Assembly (NCBI GenBank): GCA_001766655.1 | Contig: MJCC01000007.1 | Coordinates: forward strand, 241,275 to 305,274 | Direction: 5' to 3' | DNA length: 64,000 bases | Origin: Phytomonas francai | Lineage: Eukaryota; Euglenozoa; Kinetoplastea; Trypanosomatida; Trypanosomatidae | Part shown: in pieces, positions 11,521-21,131 of the stretch | Layout of the letters: each line of letters begins with the position of its first letter | How positions within the stretch are numbered: the stretch's first letter is position 1 | Notes under the pieces: generated by a model | Told to the model about the DNA's origin: nothing | Databases searched by the model: none | The model's input: the letters and a program-made list of their open reading frames with translations, nothing else | Position numbers and translations under genes: made by a program

Positions 11521-11718
11521 TATTATTATCACTATTAATAACACTATAAACTGATATTTTCCCGATATTTCAGTCTGGATGAGTTTTTACGTGAGCGTTG
11601 AAGTTCCATGGGAACTGGGACCATGCGGGAACCTGCTAAAGCGGCAAGTTCATTGCGCCTGGCCGAATGCTGTCTTTCTCACCATGCACATTTTCTCAGT
11701 GGAGCGACACCAATAGGG

Positions 11719-11786
11719 GCTGAGGGCCAACACACACACACACACACACACNGCTGAGGGCCAACACACACACACACACACACACA
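11719..11786. repeat. Duplicated unique tag plus (CA)n around a single N
   Basis: The 12-base tag GCTGAGGGCCAA followed by a CA run occurs at 11719-11751 and again at 11753-11786, split by one N at 11752. Identical unique sequence on both sides of the N suggests two contig ends that overlap and were joined without merging, rather than a real tandem duplication. Confidence 0.85.
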
Positions 11787-12001
11787 CGCACATCTTGATG
11801 GTATAGGGGAGGGTGCGCGTGGGCACCGTGCCAGCTTCTACACGATTTGAGGTTATGTTCTTTTTTATTTGCTTTTTCCTTTTTTTTTCTTATAATTTTT
11901 TCTATTTAAAGTTTAATTTTCTAACTTTTCTTAATCGAAATATTTTATAGATTATATATATATATTTAGTATAGTAGGTTCAGATAGCTTAAAATTATCA
12001 A

Positions 12002-12673
12002 ATGATTCGTAAATCGCTCCCGTTACTTTGGACTTATTCCGATAATAGAGGCTATTATGGTCCTCCTATATATATGCCTTTAGAGTACGCCATGCGGGTT
12101 ACAAATCCGAAACAACTAAGATTCACCCATCCTAGAGACCCCAAGTACACCGACAATATGCACATTAATGAGCTTTCATCACTTCATCCTGGTTTGCTCG
12201 GGCCTGGTCGAAAGTCGCCTCAGGTAAATTATTCCAATCGTGGTGGAATTTTGTGTGAAATCCCGCCCGTGCCGGTGTATCGAGAGCATATTTGGTGTAT
12301 GGGTCACGCCCACTTTACTTTGCAACATCCGCGTATTTTTATTAAATGTCTTAGAGGAAAGGTAACTACCTGCAAGTGGTGTCATCTAAAATTTATTAAC
12401 ATGTCTACTGACGAAGATAATGATGAGGATTGGTATGAGGAAGAGCAGAAGATCGCTACAACGCCTGAACTAGAGAAGGATCTTCGTCAACCAATCAGGG
12501 ATCTTGGAGGGGTTTTGCGTCAGAACCCCTTTCAAGACAACAAAGAGCCTGATCCTTCCGTGTATCGCACAGTGTTCAATCCAGAACCACACCGATGGAA
12601 GCAACTTAATAACAGACATTACGAAGTGCATCCTGCCTATGCTAAAAAGTCAGAAAATATAAAAACCCATTAG
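12002..12673 (+). CDS. zf-CHCC domain protein, complex I NDUFS6-like
   Basis: A 223-aa protein with a zinc site of the CHCC type: C99 in IWCMGH, H109 in LQHPRIF, then C124 and C127 in CKWCHLKF. This arrangement (C...HPxxF...CxYCxxxF) is that of PF10276, found in the 13-kDa NDUFS6 subunit of mitochondrial complex I and a few related mitochondrial proteins. The N-terminal 90 residues and an acidic segment after the finger (residues ~135-150) make it longer than animal NDUFS6, which is common for kinetoplastid complex I subunits. The N-terminus (MIRKSLPLLW) fits a mitochondrial presequence. Assignment to NDUFS6 rather than another CHCC protein is inference. Confidence 0.68.
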   Translation: MIRKSLPLLWTYSDNRGYYGPPIYMPLEYAMRVTNPKQLRFTHPRDPKYTDNMHINELSSLHPGLLGPGRKSPQVNYSNRGGILCEIPPVPVYREHIWCMGHAHFTLQHPRIFIKCLRGKVTTCKWCHLKFINMSTDEDNDEDWYEEEQKIATTPELEKDLRQPIRDLGGVLRQNPFQDNKEPDPSVYRTVFNPEPHRWKQLNNRHYEVHPAYAKKSENIKTH

Positions 12674-14578
12674 TGATACCTGGTATTTTGTAGATAAGTT
12701 TTTTTTGCATATAGTGTATAGTTTAGCATTTAGTGAGTGTAGTTGCGTGTTGTAGTGGTGACAAAATGTAGTAGCATTTAAAAAAATGACTTTCTCTTAT
12801 TTGTGTTCTCTATTTGTATTTGCACATTTTGATTCAACTAGGAACTTAATTGTTTTTCATAAAGCTTCCTTCGCATCTGGATTCTTCCTTTTTATTGCAA
12901 ACACAAATAAATTCTTTTCCTCCTTTAATTCGTTTTAATTTTTTTTAGTTATACGTTATTTTAGAGTGTTTTAAAAAAGTCCCTTTTATCCTTTGTGTCT
13001 AAATCTTCTTAAAAATGCTAAGACACATGACACAAGTCAAAATGGGTTAGAGCCTTTTTCAACTATCTCCTTGCTAACTCTAATGTGAGGGGCATGTAGG
13101 GCAAATTCACTAGAAACATAGATAAGTACCATGCTACCTTGCGTGTCTGCTATCTTTTTCATTAGCAAGACTTGCTGAGAATTACCAAATTTATACATAT
13201 ATTTCGTCGTCTGAGTCGGGTAGCGCTTGAATCCTTGCCTCTCTATGCAAATTGCTTCCATAGTGCCAATTTTAATAAGGAAACGTAGGAGATAACGCGA
13301 TATTATTGAAGGGCGTCCGTACCATTTGCATGACCCTTCATACACGTATTCTATAAGCCTAATCCATCGCGAAACTAAATTTCGAATGTTCAGTTGACAG
13401 TGTTTTCACCAGGATAAGGCTTTCAGAACATTGCTTTATGAGGACGGGAAACCTGCGTTAAAGATCACATCACCTGTAGCACCTAGGGTATACACAACAA
13501 AGCTTATCACCATTTAGACCATTCAACTACGCGTGGTTCCAGGCTTGCAATGCACTTGTTGACGTCTGAACAGAGAGTCTTAGATGTTGAGTCAGTATTG
13601 AAAGTGTCACAATACTTACTTTTTATTTACCCCGTCAAGTTTGACTTTCACTGTGATCACATGGGTTCTGGAATATACTAACAATGGTTCCAAACTAAAC
13701 TTTCTCTCTCGGGCGAGCAATGCCGCATACCAGAATACATTAGAACTCTTGATGCAAATATGGCCCTCAGGTTTTAATCATGCAGAAATCGGCTCTCCAC
13801 TGATATCAATATCTTAGGGTCGTAAGCATATCCGTGAATTAATACTCAGAGTCACGATATGACTACGCCTTTCAAGTGCTAGGGTTCCACTTTTCTTTAT
13901 AATGAGTCTAAAAAGTTATTAACGGAATCTTGTGAAGGAACTACACTTTCTGAGATACATGACAATGAACTGCATTTCATCTGATGATATATTCAGGCCT
14001 ATTTTTTTTGCTTCTATTTCCCCTTCTCATACTGGTTACTATGCCCTGTCAGAGCATTCCGCTTTTGGGATTATACCTCTTCGCGCCAAGCAATTATATC
14101 TACATTTTTATCGACTTTGTGGTTAATTTTATTCGTACCCTGAAAAATATGTGCATACGTAAAATAATGCCCTTGCATTAATAATAGTAATTTCCCCCCC
14201 TTGATGATCCATTCATACTAGTATTTTTAACATTGTTAATACATCATATAAGGAAAAAGAGTGCTATTTAATTCGAATTCCGACCTTAGGGGAGGTATAG
14301 CTCTGTTCATTATTTACTTATGTGGAACACATTCATCTGAAGTAGTTATTTTTTTATTTACTGATTTTTTTTTTTGTGTGTAAAACAATGTCTTTTTATT
14401 ATTGTCTGTTTTATCCTTCCCTTTTAGCTACATTAGTAATTCAATGAAGACACGAAACCAAACCCTCGAAGTAATTAGTGTGAGAAAGGAAATTTCGCGG
14501 TTTCGTTTTTTAGGAATATAATTACACTAGGCTTCTATTAGCAGACTCGGAGTTCCATTTTCCGATACTTTGTGTCTA
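12674..14578. other. 1.9-kb gene-free stretch
   Basis: No gene supported. A frame on the minus strand is open for about 120 codons (13037 to about 13399) but lacks recognisable motifs and is within chance expectation for this composition. Two short + frames at 13932-14181 overlap each other and look like UTR. Sequence at about 13040-13920 is less pyrimidine-rich than ordinary spacers here, like 5.3-7.3 kb. Long T runs occur at about 14340-14375. Confidence 0.5.
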
Positions 14579-15154
14579 ATGGCTTCTATTCATGTAAATT
14601 CATTCATTCGTTTCGGTTTTATGGTGGTGGGTATGGCTGGCGCCGCTACTGGCATCAAATATATTTACACCATCCACTTTTCAGATACTCGTGATAAAAA
14701 CGAGCATCTTGTTCCCCTAGCTGCCATTACTCTGTCGAGCGAGTTAGTCAACCGCACTCTTTCTGATTTGTATTTTCGTCGTACCTTATCTCAGTTCGGT
14801 ATGAGGTTGCTGCTGCACCAGGATACGTTAGGGGCGCTCAAAGCTTTTGCTATCACAGAGTTTACCCAGGACACGCCTACCAGGGCGGCTCTGAGGAGTT
14901 TCGTTGTCAATGACATTATTCGTGATCCCTGGGTGAAGGAAGAGCTTATTGAACTGGTGAAGGATGTTGCGACTGATATTAAGGAGGATCACGAGATATC
15001 CCGTAACAAATTCCTTTCATGCCTGTGCGAGTGTTCGATTGCTTCCCTAAATTCGTCTTCTCTCTCGAGAGACTTAAAAACTAAGCTCACAAGGGCGTCA
15101 TGGGAGGCTTTGATGGGACCCCCACCGATCGGTACCGAATACATTTATTTCTAG
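14579..15154 (+). CDS. Hypothetical protein with N-terminal membrane segment
   Basis: A 191-aa protein whose residues ~10-32 form one hydrophobic, glycine-rich segment (FGFMVVGMAGAATGIKYIYTI), either a membrane anchor or a mitochondrial import signal. The rest is soluble and mostly helical, with charged residues in a repeating pattern (for example PWVKEELIELVKDVATDIKED near 120-140), so short coiled coil is possible. The frame is open from a TTG at 14570; the ATG at 14579 is chosen. Family not recognised; a mitochondrial membrane-associated protein is the best guess. Confidence 0.7.
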   Translation: MASIHVNSFIRFGFMVVGMAGAATGIKYIYTIHFSDTRDKNEHLVPLAAITLSSELVNRTLSDLYFRRTLSQFGMRLLLHQDTLGALKAFAITEFTQDTPTRAALRSFVVNDIIRDPWVKEELIELVKDVATDIKEDHEISRNKFLSCLCECSIASLNSSSLSRDLKTKLTRASWEALMGPPPIGTEYIYF

Positions 15155-15531
15155 CAAACGTGTAATTGTGTAGATTCTTTAGAGCTTTGGGTGGGCTCAG
15201 GATTTTGATTTCAGTATTTTGGTTTGTACATTTGCTTGGTAGGTGGGGAATTGGTACGCTATACGTTGCAAATGCTGTGTGCAACATGGTAAAAATTTTT
15301 ACATTCTAATTCAATAAAGGTCCCGTCCTTGAATGGAATGTTTGATTCCCCAAAGTTTAACAGTACATTCCTTCCGCTTTTATGTAGTTTCGAGATTCCA
15401 TTGCTATATATGTGCTTTCATGTCCTTTGGGTTTGCTTCGCCACATTGCTGTCCCCCTTCCCCTTCTCTCTTCCCACTATTCCCGTTTAGTTCAGCATTA
15501 AGCTCGTCAAAAACTTTGTATTTTTTTAGTT
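15155..15531. other. Spacer before the MAP kinase gene
   Basis: No gene. Most of the right half is a strong pyrimidine tract with the predicted trans-splice acceptor annotated at 15452-15490. Confidence 0.6.
15452..15490 (+). promoter_or_regulatory. Polypyrimidine tract and AG trans-splice acceptor (MAPK)
   Basis: About 25 nearly uninterrupted pyrimidines at 15452-15475 lead to TTTAG with AG at 15489-15490, 41 nt before the kinase ATG. A second AG at 15528-15529 is only 2 nt before the ATG and less likely. Prediction rests on the known kinetoplastid acceptor pattern. Confidence 0.6.
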
Positions 15532-16680
15532 ATGCCCAACAACAATTCTAATGAGTTTGGAGATCCGAACAATTCCCTTCAGCTAATAACGGCTCAGCGT
15601 GGCCGGAAAGTTTATCGTGTCCGCGGCCAGCGCTTTGACATCGAAGACACCTACACAATTACTTCTGTTGTTGGACATGGAGCCTACGGTGTAGTCTGCG
15701 CTGCATTGGATGACCAAACCTTTCAGGGTGTCGCTATTAAGCACGTAAATCATGTGTTTGAAGATTTGATGGATGGCCGACGTATCTGGCGTGAGGTTTT
15801 ACTTCTCCGTCTTTTAAAAGAAAATGGCTGTCGCAACATTTTAAATTTAATTCGTATATTACCATCAAAAGTTGGCATCACAGAGTTTGATGATTTGTAT
15901 ATGGTCACTGACCTTTATGACGTTGATTTTCACTCGATTATTCGACAACGCAAGGCGATATCATTCGATGTGCTGCGTAAGGTGACTGTGCACGTCTTGC
16001 GTTGTTTAGAGGATATGCACTCTCTGGGTGTGGTGCACCGTGACATCAAGCCTAGCAACATTCTATTGAAGATGGATAGGGATATTGAGACTGTAGTTGT
16101 GTGTGACTTTGGCCTCGCAAGGGGCGGCTTGAACGAACTAAAGGACCCGGTCTACTTGACTGACTATGTCGTGACGCGGTGGTATCGGGCACCGGAGGTG
16201 TTGCTCATGGCGCTGTACGGCTTTCCCGTTGATATATGGGCACTGGGATGCGTCATGGCAGAGTACATCATGCAGCGCCCGCTTTTCGATGGTCGCGATT
16301 ATATTCATCAGATGCAGCTGGTCCTTTCGACCGTTCCGATCACTGGAACCGACTTTATCGAACGTGATTGCGATACGGCGATCCCGCACCTACTAGAAAT
16401 AGCGAAAAGGTACGGTAACACTCGTCCTCTAAGCAGACTATTATCTTCTATTCCGAAGGACGGACTCAATCTTATCTCAAAAATGCTTGCGTTCGAACCC
16501 AATAAGCGTATAACCGCGCAGGCGGCGTTGAGACATTCTTTTTTAGAATCAGTAGAAGGCTCAGAAACTAAGCATCTTTCTTCCCGAGAGATAGATTTTA
16601 GTTTAGACATGCATACAGATGTATCAGAGTGCCAGCTTCGACGTGCGATATGGAACGAAATTCAGCACTATATAAAATAG
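15532..16680 (+). CDS. Mitogen-activated protein kinase (TDY type)
   Basis: A 382-aa Ser/Thr kinase of the CMGC/MAPK family. The glycine loop is GHGAYGVV (48-55), the ATP lysine is K70 in VAIK, and the probable alphaC glutamate is E88. The catalytic loop is HRDIKPSN (169-176) and the magnesium motif is DFG (192-194). The activation lip has T210-D211-Y212, followed by VVTRWYRAPE. All catalytic residues are present, so it should be active after dual phosphorylation of the TDY motif by a MAP2K. Length is close to a minimal MAPK with a 35-residue N-terminal extension and no long C-terminal tail. Which of the numbered kinetoplastid MAPKs it corresponds to I cannot say. Confidence 0.94.
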   Translation: MPNNNSNEFGDPNNSLQLITAQRGRKVYRVRGQRFDIEDTYTITSVVGHGAYGVVCAALDDQTFQGVAIKHVNHVFEDLMDGRRIWREVLLLRLLKENGCRNILNLIRILPSKVGITEFDDLYMVTDLYDVDFHSIIRQRKAISFDVLRKVTVHVLRCLEDMHSLGVVHRDIKPSNILLKMDRDIETVVVCDFGLARGGLNELKDPVYLTDYVVTRWYRAPEVLLMALYGFPVDIWALGCVMAEYIMQRPLFDGRDYIHQMQLVLSTVPITGTDFIERDCDTAIPHLLEIAKRYGNTRPLSRLLSSIPKDGLNLISKMLAFEPNKRITAQAALRHSFLESVEGSETKHLSSREIDFSLDMHTDVSECQLRRAIWNEIQHYIK

Positions 16681-17367
16681 CTCAATAGAAAATTAGCGGC
16701 ATAAGATGTTCAATGAGGGAGAATGAAGTGCCAGAATCGTAGTGTACATTTGTAGAGATCATGTTAAGAAGTCAGAGTATCGACTTCTCTCATACACTAT
16801 AACGAAAAGTTGAAATAATGGCAACAAGGAAATGTTCATTTCGTCATTTTGTCTCATTTCCCTCGAATCGTATTTGGTATGCAATGTTCCTTACACAGTT
16901 GAATTCTAAAACGAGCGCGCCATGCCGCTCGTAGCTTTGCACTGATTCCTCTTTTTTAGGATTGTTGCGTCGGCCCTTATCATCACTTTTTCCCCATGCC
17001 GGGATAAATGGCGATAAATATGTGATACAGGTCTGTGTGTATGTCCATTTTATTTTTTATTCAGCATAGCTATAAGGCAAAAGTCTGTGGTGGTGTCTAA
17101 TATGCTGGATTTTTTTTGTTTCCAGGAGTGATCCTTAACTGCTTCAATCTTTCTTCACGGAAAAAAATGAGTTTCAAAAGGAAATCATTACGATAGTCTA
17201 TCATTCTCACAATATAATCAAAACCAACATCCTATTGCTTATCTCACGGCACCAGCAAAGATATCGCATATAGCGTGTTACACAGAAAAGCGACAGTGAT
17301 AGCTACTATCATCTCCTAGCAGTGACATCTCTTCACTCTAAAAAAAAGGTCTGTTTGCGCTATACAA
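16681..17367. other. Spacer after the MAP kinase gene
   Basis: No gene. It includes a nested foldback at 16739-16800 (listed separately), likely in the MAPK 3' UTR. T-rich tracts at about 17045-17125 precede the aldehyde dehydrogenase gene. Confidence 0.55.
16739..16800 (+). other. Nested stem-loop element in 3' UTR
   Basis: An inner hairpin pairs AGAAGTC (16767-16773) perfectly with GACTTCT (16782-16788) around an 8-nt loop. An outer stem pairs TAGTGTA (16740-16746) with TACACTA (16793-16799), extendable by a G-U pair. Two nested perfect 7-bp stems are seen directly; a regulatory role is inference. Confidence 0.4.
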
Positions 17368-19119
17368 ATGTCGTTATACTTCTTTATTTTGTTGCTGTTA
17401 TTAGAATGGAAAACTGGTGTCGCGCGCTGGATACTACGGATTCTTCAGAAAACGTTTGAGCGGTACACAGCTCCCGAGATTGAGGTCCCACCTCCTAAGT
17501 TGTTCTTTGACGAAGCGCCCGGGGTGCAGCCGCTAAGCCCGCGCACAGGCCCGGAAGGCTTCATTCAGTGCTATGACAAGGGCACTAACGTACCGCTGGG
17601 GACGGTGAAGGCGTACACCGCCGATGACGTCCGCGCTGCCGTTGCTAAGGCTCGCGTCGCACAGCGTACCTGGGCGCTTACCCCCTTTTCTACGCGTCGT
17701 CGTCTGTTGTTCGCCTTGATGGACTACATTTTGGACCACCAACAGGAAATCGCTCGGACGGGGTGTATCGAGGGTGGCAAGACCATGATGGACAGCGCTC
17801 TCGGTGAACTCTTGACCACCTTTGAGAAGTTGCGCTGGACGGCCGCAAATGGGGAGGAGGTACTTAAAGAAGAGGTTCGAGATGTAGGCCTCATCGCTTT
17901 TCATAAACGAGCTGCCCTTAATTACGTCCCTTTCGGGGTCATTGGTGCGATTGTATCATGGAACTACCCCTTCCACAATATCTACGGGCCCATGATTTCC
18001 GCTCTGTTCTCTGGCAACGCTTTTGTGGGAAAGGTCTCCGAGTACTCATCTTATTATGCAGCATATTACCAATCTATCGTGCATAATGGGTTGCTGCAGT
18101 TGGGCTATTCCCCTGATCTCGTCACCTTTGTCACTGGTTTCGCGGAAGCCGGTGAGGCGCTGGTGTCGTCTGTTGACAAGCTCACGTTCATAGGCTCCCC
18201 GGGCGTGGGGAAGATCGTTATGCGCAATGCAGCGTCGACACTGACGCCTGTGGTGCTCGAGCTGGGTGGTAAGGATGCCGCGGTTGTTTGCGACGACGCC
18301 GACTTGGATCAGGTCATTCCGATTGTTATGCGTGGTACTTTTCAGAACTGCGGGCAGAATTGCGTCGGCCTCGAGCGCGTTGTCGTGCAGGACGTCATTC
18401 ATGACCGACTTGTGGGAGAGCTTACCCAACGAGTGCAGGCGCTAACGCAGGGCCCTGCCTCGCAAGGGCACTACGACCTCGGCGCCATGACGATGGGTCA
18501 GCTGGCGATTGAAAAAATACAGCGTCTTGTAGATGACTCCGTTGCGGCCGGTGCGAAGCTGGTGTGTGGAGGCAAAGCGACTAAAGAAAACTTCTTCCCG
18601 CCCACAATTTTGACCAACGTCAAGGCGACACACATCATCGCGCAAGAGGAGGTTTTTGGACCAGTACTAGTAGTCATGCAGTTTAAAACCGATAGGGAAG
18701 CCATTGAAATTGTCAACGCGTGCCCCTATAGTCTTGGCTCAAGCGTCTTTAGCATGGATAAAAAGCGTGCCAGGTACATTGCGGATCGTCTTCGCACTGG
18801 TATGGTGAATATCAATGATTTCGGTATCAATTACTTATGCCAGTCTCTGCCTTTTGGAGGCGTTGGCATCAGCGGCTTCGACCGCTTTGCCGGCCGAGAA
18901 GGCTTACGAGGCAACTGTATCGTTCGTGCCTCCACAACGGACCGTATTCCAGGTATGAAAACTACCATTCCATCACTGTTGCAATACCCCATTTCGTCTA
19001 AGTCTTTTGATTTTATGCAGAATTTATGTATTGTGCTCTACGGCTGCTTGCTAAGCATGATGAAATCCATTTTTACTTTATTCATAATCAAGTCTGAAGT
19101 TAAGCCTAAGCAGCAATGA
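17368..19119 (+). CDS. Membrane-anchored aldehyde dehydrogenase, ALDH22/Msc7 type
   Basis: A 583-aa NAD(P)-dependent aldehyde dehydrogenase. An N-terminal hydrophobic segment (residues 1-13) and a second near the C-terminus (about 550-575) suggest membrane attachment, as in plant ALDH22A1 and yeast Msc7. Visible motifs are SWNYPFHN (catalytic N199), FIGSPGVGK (275-282, cofactor fold), LELGGKD with general base E298, and FQNCGQNCVGLER with catalytic C332. The QNCVGxER context is typical of this subfamily, whose substrates are probably long-chain fatty aldehydes at the ER or related membranes. All key residues are present. The start is the first ATG. Spacing to neighbours is ordinary. Confidence 0.9.
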   Translation: MSLYFFILLLLLEWKTGVARWILRILQKTFERYTAPEIEVPPPKLFFDEAPGVQPLSPRTGPEGFIQCYDKGTNVPLGTVKAYTADDVRAAVAKARVAQRTWALTPFSTRRRLLFALMDYILDHQQEIARTGCIEGGKTMMDSALGELLTTFEKLRWTAANGEEVLKEEVRDVGLIAFHKRAALNYVPFGVIGAIVSWNYPFHNIYGPMISALFSGNAFVGKVSEYSSYYAAYYQSIVHNGLLQLGYSPDLVTFVTGFAEAGEALVSSVDKLTFIGSPGVGKIVMRNAASTLTPVVLELGGKDAAVVCDDADLDQVIPIVMRGTFQNCGQNCVGLERVVVQDVIHDRLVGELTQRVQALTQGPASQGHYDLGAMTMGQLAIEKIQRLVDDSVAAGAKLVCGGKATKENFFPPTILTNVKATHIIAQEEVFGPVLVVMQFKTDREAIEIVNACPYSLGSSVFSMDKKRARYIADRLRTGMVNINDFGINYLCQSLPFGGVGISGFDRFAGREGLRGNCIVRASTTDRIPGMKTTIPSLLQYPISSKSFDFMQNLCIVLYGCLLSMMKSIFTLFIIKSEVKPKQQ

Positions 19120-19453
19120 GGGTGACTTTAAAGCAACGCAATTGCAAGAAAGGGAGGGGGTTGGTCTAGGTTGGGGAAAAGTATCTGTCTAAAATGATCT
19201 GAATTAAAATATTTATGCAAATTTTTCTTTTTCTTTATAGAACTTAAAATTATTTGTATTTTCTCATTAATGTATGGATTTTGATAGTGTTAACGACATA
19301 AAACCTCATTTTTTTTGCATTTCTGTACGTGGAAGGGTGCCAATATGGAACCCTGCATTTACTTACATATGGGAAACATTTTCCTTTCTTGTATACTGTA
19401 TTGTTTTATTGTCATTCTGGTTTTATCTTTTGCTTCGACTGTAAGTGTAATTT
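19120..19453. other. Spacer
   Basis: AT-rich, no gene. A frame open at 19315-19617 overlaps the next gene and encodes only a hydrophobic T-rich translation product; I regard it as UTR. Confidence 0.55.
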
Positions 19454-20800
19454 ATGACCATTTGTCCTGGACTCTGCGGCGAGCTGACCGCAGCTCCATA
19501 TCGCTTATTTTTAGGCACCCTCCCTGGGTTGAGCGTGGAGAAACGCTTTTTGCGCCAGCTTCAAGCCGTCTTTCCATGGTATGCTCTTCGAAAACGAATC
19601 AGGGAGCAAAACAATGAGTTCCTAGAAATTGATTTGGGGGCCTGTGATCCAGAGTTAGTTTTGCGCTATGCTCATGTGTACTATTCACGCCGACAAATAC
19701 AGGATGAACTCATTGAAAGGCAACTAACCATGCTTGAGACAGGCAAGATGATCAAGTTGAGCGATGACTCTTTGCTGGAGTGTCTGACAGACTGTGATGC
19801 ACTGATATCGCGACGGCTTGGATACGAGCTTTATCAACTGCAGAAGGCTAAACGAGCGTGCAATGTGGCGCACCGTCGGGAGCTGAGGCCGGACGAGATC
19901 CTTGAGCCGCATGACTACCTCTGCATGATGCGTGTGGTTGAGGAGGACGTTTGCGGTGTGAGTGATGCGGAAATGAAGGCTCGTGCTTATCTGCCGCGCA
20001 GTCTAGTGGAGTGCAAAGCCCAGGAGTTCATAGGCACACTTGTTGGGGGTCATATCTTGAAGAAGGAAGGTGGCTATCGTTTAGATAAAAAGGAACAAAA
20101 GCTACTTCAACACCTTATTCCTGCTGACTATGCAAAAATAGGCTGCACTCAAAAGCTTCGGCCCGTAGATGTTACAACGTACTATCGTTTTGCTGGTGAG
20201 AGGCTCAGTCGGATCCACCCAACCGAACAGTACTTCAAGCGCTGCCTGTACGGGCACGTATGCCGTAAAATGGCCACTCACCCTGCCTACATGCGAAGCA
20301 TTTCAATGTATTGGGCGCGGTACTCTGGGCTAGATACCTACTCTTCGCTCACAACCATGCCCCCAGAGCTGGCGGAGGCTGTCTGCGTGCAGCAGTCGCT
20401 TTTCCCGGCGCTGAAATTTCACTCGCAGTTCCTCTACTCCTCACCGGACCTGGCCCGGCAGATGTGGCGCGCAGGCAATGTAGTGCCCCTCATGCGGCTT
20501 TATCCGCTGCTCGGCGCCCCCGCCGCGGAGGATCTCGCGGCCGGGATGGTGGTCGAGGCCGAATGGGCGGCGCTTTCGTCGCCGTCGGAGTCCGTACCCC
20601 TGCAGGAAGACGCCCTGCATACCATGAGAGAGGCGATTGAGCAGGCGAGTGACTGGTACATTTCCAATCGCGGTGCCTTGTACAAGCGTGTGCAGGAGGG
20701 GGTAAAGGTAATTTGCCCACCGCTTTCCGAAAAAGAAAAGGAGCTATTTCAGGCTGATGGGGATGTCGTGAGTGCTACGGCTGCGCCATTATCTTCGTGA
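19454..20800 (+). CDS. Hypothetical protein, helical, 448 aa
   Basis: A 448-aa soluble protein that I do not recognise. It is rich in Arg, Leu and Tyr, with many predicted amphipathic helices (for example YYSRRQIQDELIERQLTML near residues 76-95). There is no clear signal peptide, though the N-terminus lacks acidic residues until about residue 28 and could act as a mitochondrial import signal. Base composition rises to GC rich from about 20340 to 20640, near the C-terminus, giving an Ala-rich segment (APAAEDLAAGMVVEAEWAAL). ATG at 19454 is the first start. A mitochondrial or mitoribosome-associated role is only a guess from composition. Confidence 0.8.
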   Translation: MTICPGLCGELTAAPYRLFLGTLPGLSVEKRFLRQLQAVFPWYALRKRIREQNNEFLEIDLGACDPELVLRYAHVYYSRRQIQDELIERQLTMLETGKMIKLSDDSLLECLTDCDALISRRLGYELYQLQKAKRACNVAHRRELRPDEILEPHDYLCMMRVVEEDVCGVSDAEMKARAYLPRSLVECKAQEFIGTLVGGHILKKEGGYRLDKKEQKLLQHLIPADYAKIGCTQKLRPVDVTTYYRFAGERLSRIHPTEQYFKRCLYGHVCRKMATHPAYMRSISMYWARYSGLDTYSSLTTMPPELAEAVCVQQSLFPALKFHSQFLYSSPDLARQMWRAGNVVPLMRLYPLLGAPAAEDLAAGMVVEAEWAALSSPSESVPLQEDALHTMREAIEQASDWYISNRGALYKRVQEGVKVICPPLSEKEKELFQADGDVVSATAAPLSS

Positions 20801-21131
20801 GCCACTGTGAAAGCCTAGAATTTTGAAAGAAAACCTTTTGAAAGCGAACTCCGCTTAGGGTCGAACATCCTTATTGTGAAGAAAAAGACAGAGAGAGAGA
20901 GAGAGAGAGCGAAGAGTTATGCTATGAATTTAAAAGGTTCGCCTTTATTTACGACTTTTTTCTTTTGCATCTTATTTTCATATTCTGCTTCCTTCTGTTC
21001 ACACTGACACCGGCAGACACATTTGGGAGAGGGGAGGTATAGAGAAGGTAAACGGTTCAAGTGTTTCTGTAAAACATTTTCAAAAGGGTAAACAGTTTTG
21101 GAATGCATTTGGTTGAGGTCCGTCTGTTTGT
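20801..21131. other. Spacer with (GA)n
   Basis: No gene on the + strand. Contains an AG dinucleotide run at 20890-20909 and T-rich sequence at about 20950-20985. Confidence 0.6.
20890..20909. repeat. (AG)10 microsatellite
   Basis: Perfect AG dinucleotide run in the spacer. Confidence 0.9.

Larger units (their letters stand above)
11313..12001. other. Spacer with microsatellites and an assembly gap
   Basis: No gene. It holds an (ATCT)n run at 11503-11520, two CA runs separated by a single N at 11752, and T-rich sequence at about 11860-11935 before the next gene. Confidence 0.7.

Noticed and set aside
11719..11786. Tandem duplication of a CA-repeat unit
   Set aside because: The single N exactly between identical copies points to unmerged contig ends.
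13037..13399. Minus-strand open run of about 120 codons
   Set aside because: No start codon at its 5' end and no motif; about one such run is expected by chance in the spacers of this window.
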